DNA of 19,197 nt. It comes from Pseudomonadota bacterium (GTDB lineage: Bacteria; Pseudomonadota; Alphaproteobacteria; Rhizobiales; Xanthobacteraceae). The position numbers and the translations under genes were made by a program. Below, piece by piece: positions 7,685-15,114 of the stretch (position 1 is the stretch's first letter; every line of letters starts with the position of its first letter). The stretch is from contig JAFAFP010000198.1 in assembly GCA_023423415.1 (NCBI GenBank), positions 1 through 19,197 of the forward strand. The letters run 5' to 3'. The notes under the pieces are model-generated. The model did no database searches. It saw only the letters and a program-made list of their open reading frames with translations, and was not told the DNA's origin.

Positions 7685-8916
7685 TCGGCTTCGGCTGCGG
7701 CACCGTTTTTGCGAGCCCCAAGCATTGCCCGCATGTTGTGAGCCACACGCCAGAGATTTGGGTTTCTCTTGATAAAGCTCTTCGTGCGGCGAATGGCGCG
7801 AAGCATTGGCGCTGCGAAATAACCCCGCAATGACAGCGGCAAAACGCTGTCGTAAATCAGTTCAATGTCCTTGCAGAAGAATGTTTTATAGCGCGCTTCG
7901 CCAGGGCCGATATCGAAAGAGCGAAATCCGCGCGTTGCGCAATCGGCAATCAGATGTTGCAGCAGGATCAATCCGGGACTGAAGCGGGAATTGTCGGATG
8001 CCGTGTGCGAGTTGAACATCGAGGTGAACCGCTGCCCGTCATGAATGCCGGAAAAAAGCGCCAGCATGTCGCCCTCGCATTCCAGCGCGTGCAGTTCGAT
8101 AACGGGCTCACCGCGATCGAGGCCGGCGTGACAAGCCGCACGAATGAAGCTTTCGACACCTGACTGCGCAAAAACGTTCTCAATACCCAGCGAGCGGAGT
8201 TTTGCGTCCTTCTGCTGAAAGAAGAAATTCAGTTGGCGGTCAACGTCTTCGGGTGTCGACGCGAGTCGGTAGCGATACCCCTTCAGTTTGGCGAGTTTGC
8301 GCTCCTTGTTGCGAAGGCGGCCGCGCATCGTATTTGAAATCTGCTGTTCGATGACGGCAGGTCCATTCGTGCCGATGTTGAGAACGAAATTGTCCTCATT
8401 CGATCGCTGATGAGGCAGCGTCATGAAGGGGTTACGTGCGCTATCCCAAAGGGCCGGCTGATTGTGAAGCTCCAGCACGTCGAGGCCTGGCCGTTGACGT
8501 GAAATCTGCGCCAGTACGTCACGCATATCGGCGGCGGTGAATCTGTCCGCTGCATCGCGCCGCCATAGCGGCATGTTCAACGTGGCATGCTTGCCACCGA
8601 AGAAGGAGGCGACCCGCAATGGACCGATGCGCTGAACGACCAATGGCCAAATGAAAAACGCAGAGCCGGACCGGTCGCTGCCGACGACGATCGCGGGCTC
8701 TTCACCGAGTGGAGCACTGACATGCTTATGCCAAAGTCTGATCCACTCGTATCCCTGATAGGGGGAGCCTACGGAATCCGTCGCCGCGAGAGCCCGCCAC
8801 AGCGGTTCTACGACATCAAGATCGCGATGAACCACGACCTCGATGCCGGTCTGCGCCGATGAGGATGCTCGGGCCGGAGGCGAATTGGTGCCAGCTTCGC
8901 GAAAGGCGACATTCAT
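7681..8916 (-). CDS. CelD/BcsL-like GNAT acyltransferase
   Basis: Cytoplasmic protein of 411 residues resembling the COG5653 group ('cellulose biosynthesis CelD', Acetyltransf_6), which carries two GNAT-like halves and is often found in polysaccharide loci. The N-terminal half includes the SPYQGYEWIRLWHKHV segment (51-66), typical of the family. The C-terminal half carries the basic helix RLRNKERKLAKLKG (200-213) and the RGFRSFDIGPGEARYKTFF motif (329-347). A role in acylating a sugar precursor or the polymer is inferred from family and location; substrate is unknown. The ATG at 8914-8916 is preferred over an upstream in-frame TTG at 8961. Its TAG stop interlocks with the TAA of the convergent Wzz-type gene (7681-7684). 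Confidence 0.8.
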   Translation of the reverse strand: MNVAFREAGTNSPPARASSSAQTGIEVVVHRDLDVVEPLWRALAATDSVGSPYQGYEWIRLWHKHVSAPLGEEPAIVVGSDRSGSAFFIWPLVVQRIGPLRVASFFGGKHATLNMPLWRRDAADRFTAADMRDVLAQISRQRPGLDVLELHNQPALWDSARNPFMTLPHQRSNEDNFVLNIGTNGPAVIEQQISNTMRGRLRNKERKLAKLKGYRYRLASTPEDVDRQLNFFFQQKDAKLRSLGIENVFAQSGVESFIRAACHAGLDRGEPVIELHALECEGDMLALFSGIHDGQRFTSMFNSHTASDNSRFSPGLILLQHLIADCATRGFRSFDIGPGEARYKTFFCKDIELIYDSVLPLSLRGYFAAPMLRAIRRTKSFIKRNPNLWRVAHNMRAMLGARKNGAAAEAD

Positions 8917-9101
8917 AACTGGTTTCCATTGAAGAGGCGCAAGCTGGCAGGGATTTATCAATAAAGCGTTGGCAAGATCACACCTTGTTTATGGCGACAG
9001 CACATTTTGGCCGCTATTCGGACACGGTCGAGCCGCGAATTTGACGATGTTCGTGGTGGTGTTGCGCATTCGGGCCGACCCACCAACGGGATGTTGCTGA
9101 C

Positions 9102-10163
9102 GTGAGCGACCTCAAGCAAACCATCATTCGTGCGGGGCTCGAGACGCTCTATTTCAGCGGCGCAGATGTCGCGTTGAGTCCTTTTGTCCGTGGAATTGGC
9201 GTGATCCTCACCCTGCATCACGTCAAGCCCGCGCGGAATGACCCGTTTCAGCCCAACCGATTGCTTGAGGTGGCGCCGGGATTTTTCGCGGCCGTTGTCG
9301 AAAAACTGCGGCGATCCGGAATCGATATCGTATCGCTTGACGAAATGCACAGGCGGCTGGTCGAGAGGGATTTCGAGCGGCGGTTTGTTTGCCTGACGTT
9401 CGACGATGCTTATCGCGACGTCATGCAGTGGGCCTATCCGGCGCTGAAGAAACACGATGTGCCTTTCGCACTCTATGTCCCGACGGCCTTCCCGGATCGG
9501 ATCGGTGAGCTCTGGTGGGTGGTGCTGGAGCGTGTTGTTGCCGGTAACGATCGCATCGAACTCTATATCGATGGACAGGAGAAGCGGTTCGACTGCGCAA
9601 CTCTTTCGGACAAGAAACACACCTACGAACAGCTTTACTGGTGGCTGCGCAGCCTCAAGACTGATGACGAGCTTCGCGCTGCGATCCGTGATCTCAGCGC
9701 GCGCTACGGCGTCGATATGACAGCCATGTGCGACGAATTGTGCATGAGCTGGGAAGACATTGCGGAGTTGTCGCGCGATCCGTTGGTGACCATTGGGGCG
9801 CATACGGTCAATCATCCAATGCTGGGCAGGACCACCGACCGTGTGGCGCGTTCGGAAATGGAAATGAGCCGGGCGGTGATCGAATCCGCCATCGGCATCC
9901 AGCCTGAACATTTCGCCTATCCCGTCGGCGATCTGGCTTCGGCCGGTCCCCGGGAATTCGCCATCGCCAAAGATCTTGGCTTCAAGACCGCGGTCACGAC
10001 GCAGCCAAGCGTGTTGTTCCCGGAACACCGGAACCACCTGATGTCGTTGCCGCGCATATCGCTCAATGGGGAATACCAGCAGTTGCGCTATTTGCGCGTG
10101 CTGATGTCGGGCACGGCGACGGCCATATGGAGTGGTTTCCGTCGCCTGAAGCCGGCGGCTTAG
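9102..10163 (+). CDS. Polysaccharide deacetylase, NodB homology domain
   Basis: Protein of 353 residues of the carbohydrate esterase 4 fold, predicted to remove N- or O-acetyl groups from a surface or secreted polysaccharide using a metal ion. Motif 1 is LTFDDAY (98-104), giving catalytic base D101 and metal ligand D102. Motif 2 is HTVNH (H234 and H238, metal ligands). Motif 3 is the FAYPVGD loop (271-277). An unusually long spacer of about 130 residues separates motifs 1 and 2. No signal peptide is evident, so it may act in the cytoplasm or rely on another export route. Start is GTG at 9102; an ATG just upstream at 9091 is out of frame. The 185-nt gap to the divergent acyltransferase has no promoter I trust. 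Its TAG stop interlocks with the convergent DUF2842 gene. Confidence 0.87.
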   Translation: MSDLKQTIIRAGLETLYFSGADVALSPFVRGIGVILTLHHVKPARNDPFQPNRLLEVAPGFFAAVVEKLRRSGIDIVSLDEMHRRLVERDFERRFVCLTFDDAYRDVMQWAYPALKKHDVPFALYVPTAFPDRIGELWWVVLERVVAGNDRIELYIDGQEKRFDCATLSDKKHTYEQLYWWLRSLKTDDELRAAIRDLSARYGVDMTAMCDELCMSWEDIAELSRDPLVTIGAHTVNHPMLGRTTDRVARSEMEMSRAVIESAIGIQPEHFAYPVGDLASAGPREFAIAKDLGFKTAVTTQPSVLFPEHRNHLMSLPRISLNGEYQQLRYLRVLMSGTATAIWSGFRRLKPAA

Positions 10164-10369
10164 GCTTTTCTTCCGCCTTCCATCCATTTGATCAACGGCA
10201 TGGCGGGCAAAACCCAGCCCATGCCGGCGACAACATAGAAAATCCAGGCGGCAGCGCTGTTCGGGCTGGCGAAAACGAACTGCGCGACGGCCATAGCCAG
10301 CAGCGCCCAGCCGGCCACGAGGACCAGCAGGCCGATGGCGCCGATCAGCTTTCGGATTCGAATAGACAT
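10160..10369 (-). CDS. DUF2842 family small membrane protein
   Basis: Protein of 69 residues with two transmembrane helices (about 9-30 and 39-55), starting MSIRIRKLIGAIGLLVLVAG and ending WVLPAMPLIKWMEGGRKA. This layout, with a tryptophan/proline-rich WVLPAMPLIKWM end, matches DUF2842, a family of unknown function in alphaproteobacteria. The open frame extends upstream to 10483, but the ATG at 10367-10369 gives the family's usual length. It is divergent from ctaA (107-nt gap), which suggests but does not prove a link with heme A or cytochrome oxidase biogenesis. Its TAA stop overlaps the TAG of the deacetylase at 10160-10163. Confidence 0.8.
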   Translation of the reverse strand: MSIRIRKLIGAIGLLVLVAGWALLAMAVAQFVFASPNSAAAWIFYVVAGMGWVLPAMPLIKWMEGGRKA

Positions 10370-10382
10370 GCAGCTCTGTGAG

Positions 10383-10410
10383 TTGTGACGATAGGGCCGC
10401 TGCGTATATG
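10383..10410 (+). promoter_or_regulatory. Candidate sigma-70-type promoter for ctaA
   Basis: TTGTGA (10383-10388) and TATATG (10405-10410) are spaced by 16 nt, each matching 4 of 6 consensus bases. The start codon is 66 nt downstream. It is the best pair I see in the 107-nt divergent region, but a match of this quality can arise by chance. Confidence 0.3.
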
Positions 10411-10476
10411 GTCCCCGCGCAATCGGCAAGATCACACGAAAAGAATGCATCTCGGCAAATGTCGAGTTGGAGAGAT

Positions 10477-11550
10477 ATGTCACACGAGTTCGAAAATTCG
10501 CGCCTTTCCATCATCCGGATTTGGCTCCTGATCGTCGCAGCCCTGGTGGTTGGAACCCTCATTGTCGGTGGGGCGACGCGGCTGACGGAATCGGGTTTGT
10601 CGATTGTTGAGTGGAAACCGGTGACGGGCGTGTTGCCGCCGCTGACAGATGCGCAATGGGCGGCCGAGTTCGACAAGTACAAGCAGATCCCGCAATACCA
10701 ACAGGTCAATCGCGGGATGTCTCTGTCCGAATTCAAGACCATTTTCTGGTGGGAATGGGCGCACCGGCAACTGGGGCGTGCTATCGGCGCGGTCTTTCTT
10801 TTGCCGTTCCTGTTTTTCCTGTGGCGCGGATGGGTTGGTCCGGGTTTGCGTGGCCGGCTGTGGCTGCTGTTCTTTCTGGGTGGCGCGCAGGGCGCGGTCG
10901 GATGGTGGATGGTGTCGTCCGGTCTCGCGGAGCGGGTCAGCGTTTCGCAATACCGGCTCGCCTTTCACATGACGCTGGCCTGCGTGATCTATGTCGCCAT
11001 TGTCTGGACGATCACGCGGCTCAAGCCTTCGGAGCCCATCGTCGCACCGTCACGCCTGCGTACCAGCGCAGCGATCCTGCTCGTGCTGACTCTTTTCCAG
11101 GTTTATCTGGGTGCTTTGGTGGCCGGCCTCGACGCCGGGATGATCTACAACACATGGCCTCAGATCGACGGTGCACTCATTCCGTCGACGGATCGGCTGT
11201 TGTTTGAAACGCCGCTCTGGCGCAATCTGTTCGAGAATACGCTGACGGTGCAGTTCAATCACCGTATGATGGCCTATCTATTACTCGCCTATGGCTTATG
11301 GCACGCCATCGAGGTCACACGCGGCACGAAGGATCGTGTTGCGAAGGGACTCGCACACGCATTCGCGTCCCTGCTTGTGGTGCAGGCTGCGATCGGCATT
11401 TTCACGCTGCTTCTGGTCGTGCCGATGTCACTGGCGCTGCTGCACCAGGCGGTGGCGATCGTGTTGCTCACCATCGCCACCGTTCACGCTTCAAGGCTTC
11501 TAAATAAAGGTGTGCCGACGGTCGTGACGACGTCGGCACAACCGGCTTAG
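10477..11550 (+). CDS. ctaA: Heme A synthase (CtaA/Cox15)
   Basis: Inner-membrane enzyme of 357 residues that oxidises the C8 methyl of heme O to a formyl group, giving heme A for aa3-type cytochrome oxidase. It has eight hydrophobic segments in two four-helix halves and the signature GGATRLTESGLSIVEWKPVT (31-50). All four family histidines are present: H96 in EWAHRQ, H164 in FHM, H262 in FNHRM and H323 in LHQ, which bind or position the hemes. No CxxxC cysteine pair is seen in the loops, as expected for the alphaproteobacterial/mitochondrial type rather than the Bacillus type. The ATG at 10477 is chosen because GGAGAG (10469-10474) precedes it and the family sequence starts there; an in-frame ATG lies at 10459. 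The TAG stop interlocks with metY. Confidence 0.96.
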   Translation: MSHEFENSRLSIIRIWLLIVAALVVGTLIVGGATRLTESGLSIVEWKPVTGVLPPLTDAQWAAEFDKYKQIPQYQQVNRGMSLSEFKTIFWWEWAHRQLGRAIGAVFLLPFLFFLWRGWVGPGLRGRLWLLFFLGGAQGAVGWWMVSSGLAERVSVSQYRLAFHMTLACVIYVAIVWTITRLKPSEPIVAPSRLRTSAAILLVLTLFQVYLGALVAGLDAGMIYNTWPQIDGALIPSTDRLLFETPLWRNLFENTLTVQFNHRMMAYLLLAYGLWHAIEVTRGTKDRVAKGLAHAFASLLVVQAAIGIFTLLLVVPMSLALLHQAVAIVLLTIATVHASRLLNKGVPTVVTTSAQPA

Positions 11551-12827
11551 CCCGCCAGCGCCTGATCCAGGTCAGCGATGATGTCGTCCTTGTCCTCGAG
11601 GCCGATCGACAGTCGGACGACGTCGGGACCCGCCCCGGCCTGAACCTTCTGCGCATCGGTCAATTGTCGGTGCGTGGTCGAGGCCGGATGGATGATGAGC
11701 GAGCGCGTGTCGCCGATATTGGCGAGATGCGAGAACAGCTTCACATTCGAAACGAGCTTCACACCGGCCTCGTAACCGCCCTTGAGGCCGAAGGTGAACA
11801 CCGCGCCTGCGCCCTTGGGACAATATTTCTGCGCCAGTGAATGATATTTGTCGCTCGTCAGACCCGGATAGCTGACCCAGGCAACATTCGGATGCTTTGA
11901 GAGCCACTCGGCCACGGCCATGGCGTTGTCGCTGTGGCGTTGCATGCGCAGCGGGAGTGTTTCAACGCCTGTCAAAATCAGGAAGGCGTTAAACGGCGAT
12001 AAAGCCGGCCCCATGTCGCGCAGACCGAGTACGCGGCAGGCGATCGCGAAAGCGAAATTGCCGAAGGTCTCATGCAACACGATGCCCTGATATTCCGGAC
12101 GCGGCTCCGACAGCATCGGATAGCGGCCTTCACGCGACCAGTTGAACGTACCGCCATCGACGATCATGCCGCCGACCGAGTTACCGTGACCGCCGAGAAA
12201 CTTGGTCAACGAATGCACGATGATGTCGGCGCCGTAGTCAAACGGCTTGCAGAGATAAGGCGTTGCCAGCGTGTTATCGACAATCAGCGGTACGCCGGCT
12301 TTCTTTGCGATCTTCGACACCGCCTCGATGTCGGTGATCACACCTCCCGGATTGGCGATCGACTCGATGAAGATCGCCTTGGTTTTCGGAGTGATCGCGC
12401 GCTCGAAGGAGGCAATGTCATCTGGATCAGCCCAAACGACGTTCCAGCCAAAGCTCTTGAACGCATGATTGAACTGGTTGATTGAGCCGCCATACAGCTT
12501 CTTCGATGCGACGAACTCATCACCCGGCATCATCAGCGTTTGCATCACCAGCACCTGGGCTGCATGGCCCGATGCGGTCGCAAGGCCGGCCGTGCCACCT
12601 TCGAGCGCGGCAATTCGCTCTTCCAGCACCGCGCAGGTCGGGTTGCCGATGCGCGTATAAATGTTGCCAAAGGTCTGCAGACCAAACAGCGACGCCGCAT
12701 GATCGACGTCGTCAAAGACATAGGACGTTGTTTGATAGATCGGCGTTGCACGAGCGCCTGTCGTAGGGTCGGGCTGCGCGCCGGCATGAATGGCAAGGGT
12801 CGAGAAACCGGGATGGCGTTCGGTCAT
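11547..12827 (-). CDS. metY: O-acetylhomoserine sulfhydrylase/aminocarboxypropyltransferase
   Basis: Cytosolic PLP enzyme of 426 residues in the Cys/Met-metabolism family. It makes homocysteine from O-acetylhomoserine and sulfide in methionine synthesis. Visible marks are the N-terminal FSTLAIHAGAQPDPTTGA (8-25), YTRIGNPT (57-64), DNTLATPYLCKP (184-195), the PLP-lysine motif HSLTKFLGGHG (205-215, Lys209), and the C-terminal RLSIGLEDKDDIIADLDQAL (405-424). Length fits MetY, which is longer than cystathionine-type relatives. The ATG at 12825-12827 has AAGGA 8 nt upstream; the open frame extends to 12878. A MetZ-like role using O-succinylhomoserine cannot be fully excluded. It lies downstream of the CoA-binding protein gene on the same strand, with a 183-nt gap, so probably has its own promoter. 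Confidence 0.93.
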   Translation of the reverse strand: MTERHPGFSTLAIHAGAQPDPTTGARATPIYQTTSYVFDDVDHAASLFGLQTFGNIYTRIGNPTCAVLEERIAALEGGTAGLATASGHAAQVLVMQTLMMPGDEFVASKKLYGGSINQFNHAFKSFGWNVVWADPDDIASFERAITPKTKAIFIESIANPGGVITDIEAVSKIAKKAGVPLIVDNTLATPYLCKPFDYGADIIVHSLTKFLGGHGNSVGGMIVDGGTFNWSREGRYPMLSEPRPEYQGIVLHETFGNFAFAIACRVLGLRDMGPALSPFNAFLILTGVETLPLRMQRHSDNAMAVAEWLSKHPNVAWVSYPGLTSDKYHSLAQKYCPKGAGAVFTFGLKGGYEAGVKLVSNVKLFSHLANIGDTRSLIIHPASTTHRQLTDAQKVQAGAGPDVVRLSIGLEDKDDIIADLDQALAG

Positions 12828-12931
12828 CGCAATATCCTTAAGGTTAGGCGCGCAACTCGCGTCCGATTCAATGTTCACATTGGTTTATCGAAGGAGCGGG
12901 CAGGGTCAAGAAGTGCTGAATGCAGCCCGAT

Positions 12932-12960
12932 AATGAGGACGCTTTACTCCCAAACGTCAA
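12932..12960 (-). promoter_or_regulatory. Candidate promoter region for metY
   Basis: On the minus strand TTGACG (12960-12955) is a 5/6 match to a -35 box. The best -10 is CATTAT, a 4/6 match, at a longish 19-nt spacing. A second TTGACC lies nearer the gene at 12908-12903, with a poor -10 around 12886-12891. The 183-nt gap also holds the direct repeat described among the findings. The exact start point is not determined. Confidence 0.25.
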
Positions 12961-13010
12961 TCCCGCGATCGTTAACTCCCGTTAAATGCGGATTTGCGTT
13001 GATATTCTTC

Positions 13011-13592
13011 TCACGGCTTCTCGTCGCGCTCAGCCCTTTGCGTCGCGTCGGTTGAGCCGCCCGACATAGTCTGGCGCTGCAGCGACATGCGCTGGATGCC
13101 CTTACCGAGAAGCGGTGCGCGCTTGGCCGAAAGGGTGCGCGAGTTCACGCCCATCCAGGAAATTTCCGACGACAGCCGACCATATTCAATTTTTGGACAG
13201 CGGTTCATCACGACCTTCATTCCGCTCGCTTCCGCTAGCGCCGCGGCTTCGTCATTGCGAACACCAAGCTGCATCCAGATCACCTGTGGCTTCGGCTGAA
13301 GTGCGATTGCTTCCTGAACAACACCCAGCGCGTGATCTGAACTCCGAAAGACGTCCACCATGTCGATGGGCTCGGGAAAATCTGACAGCTTTGCATAGAC
13401 GAACTGGCCCAGAAGTTCCTTGCCGGCCTGACCCGGATTGACCGGGATCATCCGATAGCCGCGCTCGAGCAGATATTTGAATGCAAAGTAGCTCGGCCGG
13501 TTGGTTTTCGGCGACACGCCGACCACCGCAATGGTTTTCACGGTGTTGAGAATCCCGCGAATGTAAGTGTCGTCGTAGTTGTCGTGGTTCAT
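13011..13592 (-). CDS. CoA-binding domain protein, YccU-like
   Basis: Cytosolic protein of 193 residues with a CoA-binding Rossmann fold of the YccU/COG1832 type. The nucleotide-binding stretch is TIAVVGVSPKTNRPSYFAF (20-38). MIPVNPGQAGKELLG (48-62), VWMQLGVRNDEAA-like (105-117) and VVMNRCPKIEY (127-137) follow the family pattern. The biochemical role of the family is poorly defined; CoA binding is inferred from fold. The C-terminal 45 residues (from about 150) are basic and low complexity and look like an added tail. The ATG at 13590-13592 is preceded by AGGAAAG with 8-nt spacing, so the longer open frame to 13733 is rejected. It lies 85 nt downstream of the enoyl-CoA hydratase-like gene and may share its transcript. 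Confidence 0.87.
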   Translation of the reverse strand: MNHDNYDDTYIRGILNTVKTIAVVGVSPKTNRPSYFAFKYLLERGYRMIPVNPGQAGKELLGQFVYAKLSDFPEPIDMVDVFRSSDHALGVVQEAIALQPKPQVIWMQLGVRNDEAAALAEASGMKVVMNRCPKIEYGRLSSEISWMGVNSRTLSAKRAPLLGKGIQRMSLQRQTMSGGSTDATQRAERDEKP

Positions 13593-13607
13593 TGAACTGA
13601 CTTTCCT

Positions 13608-13629
13608 GGAACCCCTATTTAGGGGGTCC
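13608..13629 (-). promoter_or_regulatory. Stem-loop abutting the ribosome-binding site of the CoA-binding protein gene
   Basis: GGAACCCCT-ATTT-AGGGGGTCC pairs over nine positions with one mismatch around a 4-nt loop. On the minus-strand mRNA it ends directly at AGGAAAG (13601-13607), the Shine-Dalgarno of the CoA-binding protein. There is no T run after it, so it is not a standard terminator. It could affect ribosome access, RNA processing between the two genes, or be a DNA operator. Confidence 0.4.
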
Positions 13630-13677
13630 GAAGGTGCATGCAAAGCCGACTTGGCGGAGGGCTGGACAAGACGAGGG

Positions 13678-14502
13678 TCAGCGGTCTTCCCACTTGGGTT
13701 CGCGCTTTTCGATGAACGCGCATATGCCCTCATTAGCGTCGTGCGTCATCATGTTTTCAGTCATGACCTCCGCCGCATAAGCATAGGCGTCGGCGAGACC
13801 AAGCTCGACCTGCCTGTAGAAAGCGGCCTTGCCGGACTTCACGGTGGCTTTCGATTTCGCGGCAATTGTCTTCGCCAAGGCAAACGCCTCGATGCGTTCA
13901 GTGCCGGCCGGCACGACGCTGTTGATGAGACCGATACGCACGGCGTCTTCCGCCGTGATAGGTTCGCCCGTCAGCAGCATATGCATTGCATTCTTGCGGG
14001 GTACATTGCGGGAGAGAGCGACCATCGGAGTCGAGCAGAAAAGGCCGATGTCGACGCCGGGTGTTGCAAACTTCGCATTGTCGGACGCAATCGCAAGGTC
14101 GCAGGTCGCGACAAGCTGACAACCGGCTGCTGTAGCGACACCGGACACGACTGCAATAACGGGCTGCGGCAGCGCGATAATCTTCTGCATCATGGCGCTG
14201 CAGCTTGTCATGATGTGACGGAAATAGGCCTTGCCGCCGTCGGCATCGCAGCGCCGCGCCGTCAGTTCCTTTAAATCGTGTCCGGCACTGAAAGCGGGGC
14301 CATTGGCTGCAATCACCACGACACGAATATTGTTGTCTTGGGCGATGGCATCGAACGCCGCGCTCAGGGCCCCGATCAGGTCTTCGGACAGGCTGTTGCG
14401 CGAAGCTGGGCGGTTGAGCGTAAGAAGTGCGATGGCGCCTTGATCCTCGCGGAGCAGGATATTTGCAGTCGACTGCCCGCCCGATTTGGTATGGGCATTC
14501 AT
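13678..14502 (-). CDS. Enoyl-CoA hydratase/isomerase family protein without catalytic glutamates
   Basis: Crotonase-fold protein of 274 residues. The first oxyanion-hole region reads FSAGHDLKEL (71-80) and the second SGVATAAGCQL (120-130), both well kept. By motif alignment with classical hydratases, however, the two acid/base glutamates are replaced: the GGGCE position is Gln129 (AAGCQ), and the second Glu, in the QPE motif, is Gly149 (TPGVDIG). This pattern resembles the ECHDC3-like branch of the superfamily. Acyl-CoA binding is likely; ordinary hydration of enoyl-CoA is doubtful. The C-terminus ends in the family-typical FIEKREPKW. The start at 14500-14502 faces a divergent thioesterase only 68 nt away, suggesting shared control of acyl-CoA metabolism. 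Confidence 0.88.
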   Translation of the reverse strand: MNAHTKSGGQSTANILLREDQGAIALLTLNRPASRNSLSEDLIGALSAAFDAIAQDNNIRVVVIAANGPAFSAGHDLKELTARRCDADGGKAYFRHIMTSCSAMMQKIIALPQPVIAVVSGVATAAGCQLVATCDLAIASDNAKFATPGVDIGLFCSTPMVALSRNVPRKNAMHMLLTGEPITAEDAVRIGLINSVVPAGTERIEAFALAKTIAAKSKATVKSGKAAFYRQVELGLADAYAYAAEVMTENMMTHDANEGICAFIEKREPKWEDR

Positions 14503-14532
14503 TTCGGGTGCCTTTGCATCATGTCACCTGCA

Positions 14533-14557
14533 TTGTATCGGTCGATTACCGACATGC
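14533..14557. promoter_or_regulatory. Dyad in the 68-nt divergent gap
   Basis: TCGGT (14538-14542) and ACCGA (14548-14552) form a perfect 5-bp dyad with a 5-nt centre, lying between the divergent enoyl-CoA hydratase-like and thioesterase genes. An outer ATTG/ATGC-like symmetry extends it imperfectly. A single operator controlling both genes is a possible reading, but the arms are short. Confidence 0.25.
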
Positions 14558-14570
14558 GAAGGGCAGGGAG

Positions 14571-15047
14571 ATGACATCCTCTATGACCACCCCCGTTACG
14601 GCTGTACCCAGCGCGGCGCCACGGATGAACAAGCTGGACCTGGAAGCCTTTCTGACAAAAGAGTTTCCGCAGGCTTTCCATCCAGGCAGCGGTCTGACGA
14701 TTGAGCGCGTCGATTACGGCGATTGCCGCGTAAGACTAGCCTACAGCGACAAATTCATCCGGCCGGGCGGTACCATTTCCGGTCCCACCATGATGATGTT
14801 GGCCGACTTCGCGCTTTACGTGGCGGTATTGTCGGCAATCGGTCCGGTTGCACTCGCAGTGACCACCAACTTCAACATTAATTTCCTGCGCCGGCCTGAG
14901 CAGCAGGACATTCTGGCGGACGCACGCATCATGAAGTTGGGCAAGCGGCTGGCCGTGATGGAGGTAATTCTCTATTCGGGCGGCCTGGATGAGCCGATCG
15001 CCCATGTCACCTCGACCTATTCAATCCCTCCAAATTCTGTGAGTTAA
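14571..15047 (+). CDS. Hotdog-fold thioesterase, PaaI-like
   Basis: Protein of 158 residues with a single hotdog domain, predicted to hydrolyse an acyl-CoA. The core is RPGGTISGPTMMMLADFALY (64-83), the long central helix with its conserved Asp79, followed by strands TTNFNINFLRRPE (98-110), ILADARIMKLGKRLAVMEV (114-132) and AHVTSTYSIP (144-153). The usual HGG before the helix is PGG here. The N-terminal 18 residues are low-complexity Ser/Thr/Pro/Ala. The ATG at 14571 follows GAAGGGCAGGGAG, a strong purine run; the open frame extends upstream to 14427 but would overlap the divergent gene. Substrate is unknown. It is divergent from the crotonase-family gene and upstream of rplM. Confidence 0.8.
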   Translation: MTSSMTTPVTAVPSAAPRMNKLDLEAFLTKEFPQAFHPGSGLTIERVDYGDCRVRLAYSDKFIRPGGTISGPTMMMLADFALYVAVLSAIGPVALAVTTNFNINFLRRPEQQDILADARIMKLGKRLAVMEVILYSGGLDEPIAHVTSTYSIPPNSVS

Positions 15048-15114
15048 ATGAGGGTATTATAAAACCATTTTTATAAGACATTGATTTTACAAGAATATTT
15101 TGTCATGTGATGCA

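Noticed and set aside
8958..10742. 594-codon open frame antisense to the deacetylase, DUF2842 gap and ctaA start
   Set aside because: It is longer than the true genes it covers, but its translation is Arg/His-rich with no domain, and both opposite-strand genes have clear catalytic motifs. It is a typical GC-rich shadow frame.
12828..12960. SAM riboswitch in the metY leader
   Set aside because: Alphaproteobacterial met genes can carry SAM-II elements, but I cannot find the conserved stem and A-rich pseudoknot segment near the ribosome-binding site. A covariance-model search would settle it.
13011..13060. Extended C-terminal tail of the CoA-binding protein as a frameshift product
   Set aside because: The tail is basic and low complexity, but the frame is continuous from the conserved core to the stop and no displaced homology is seen in other frames.
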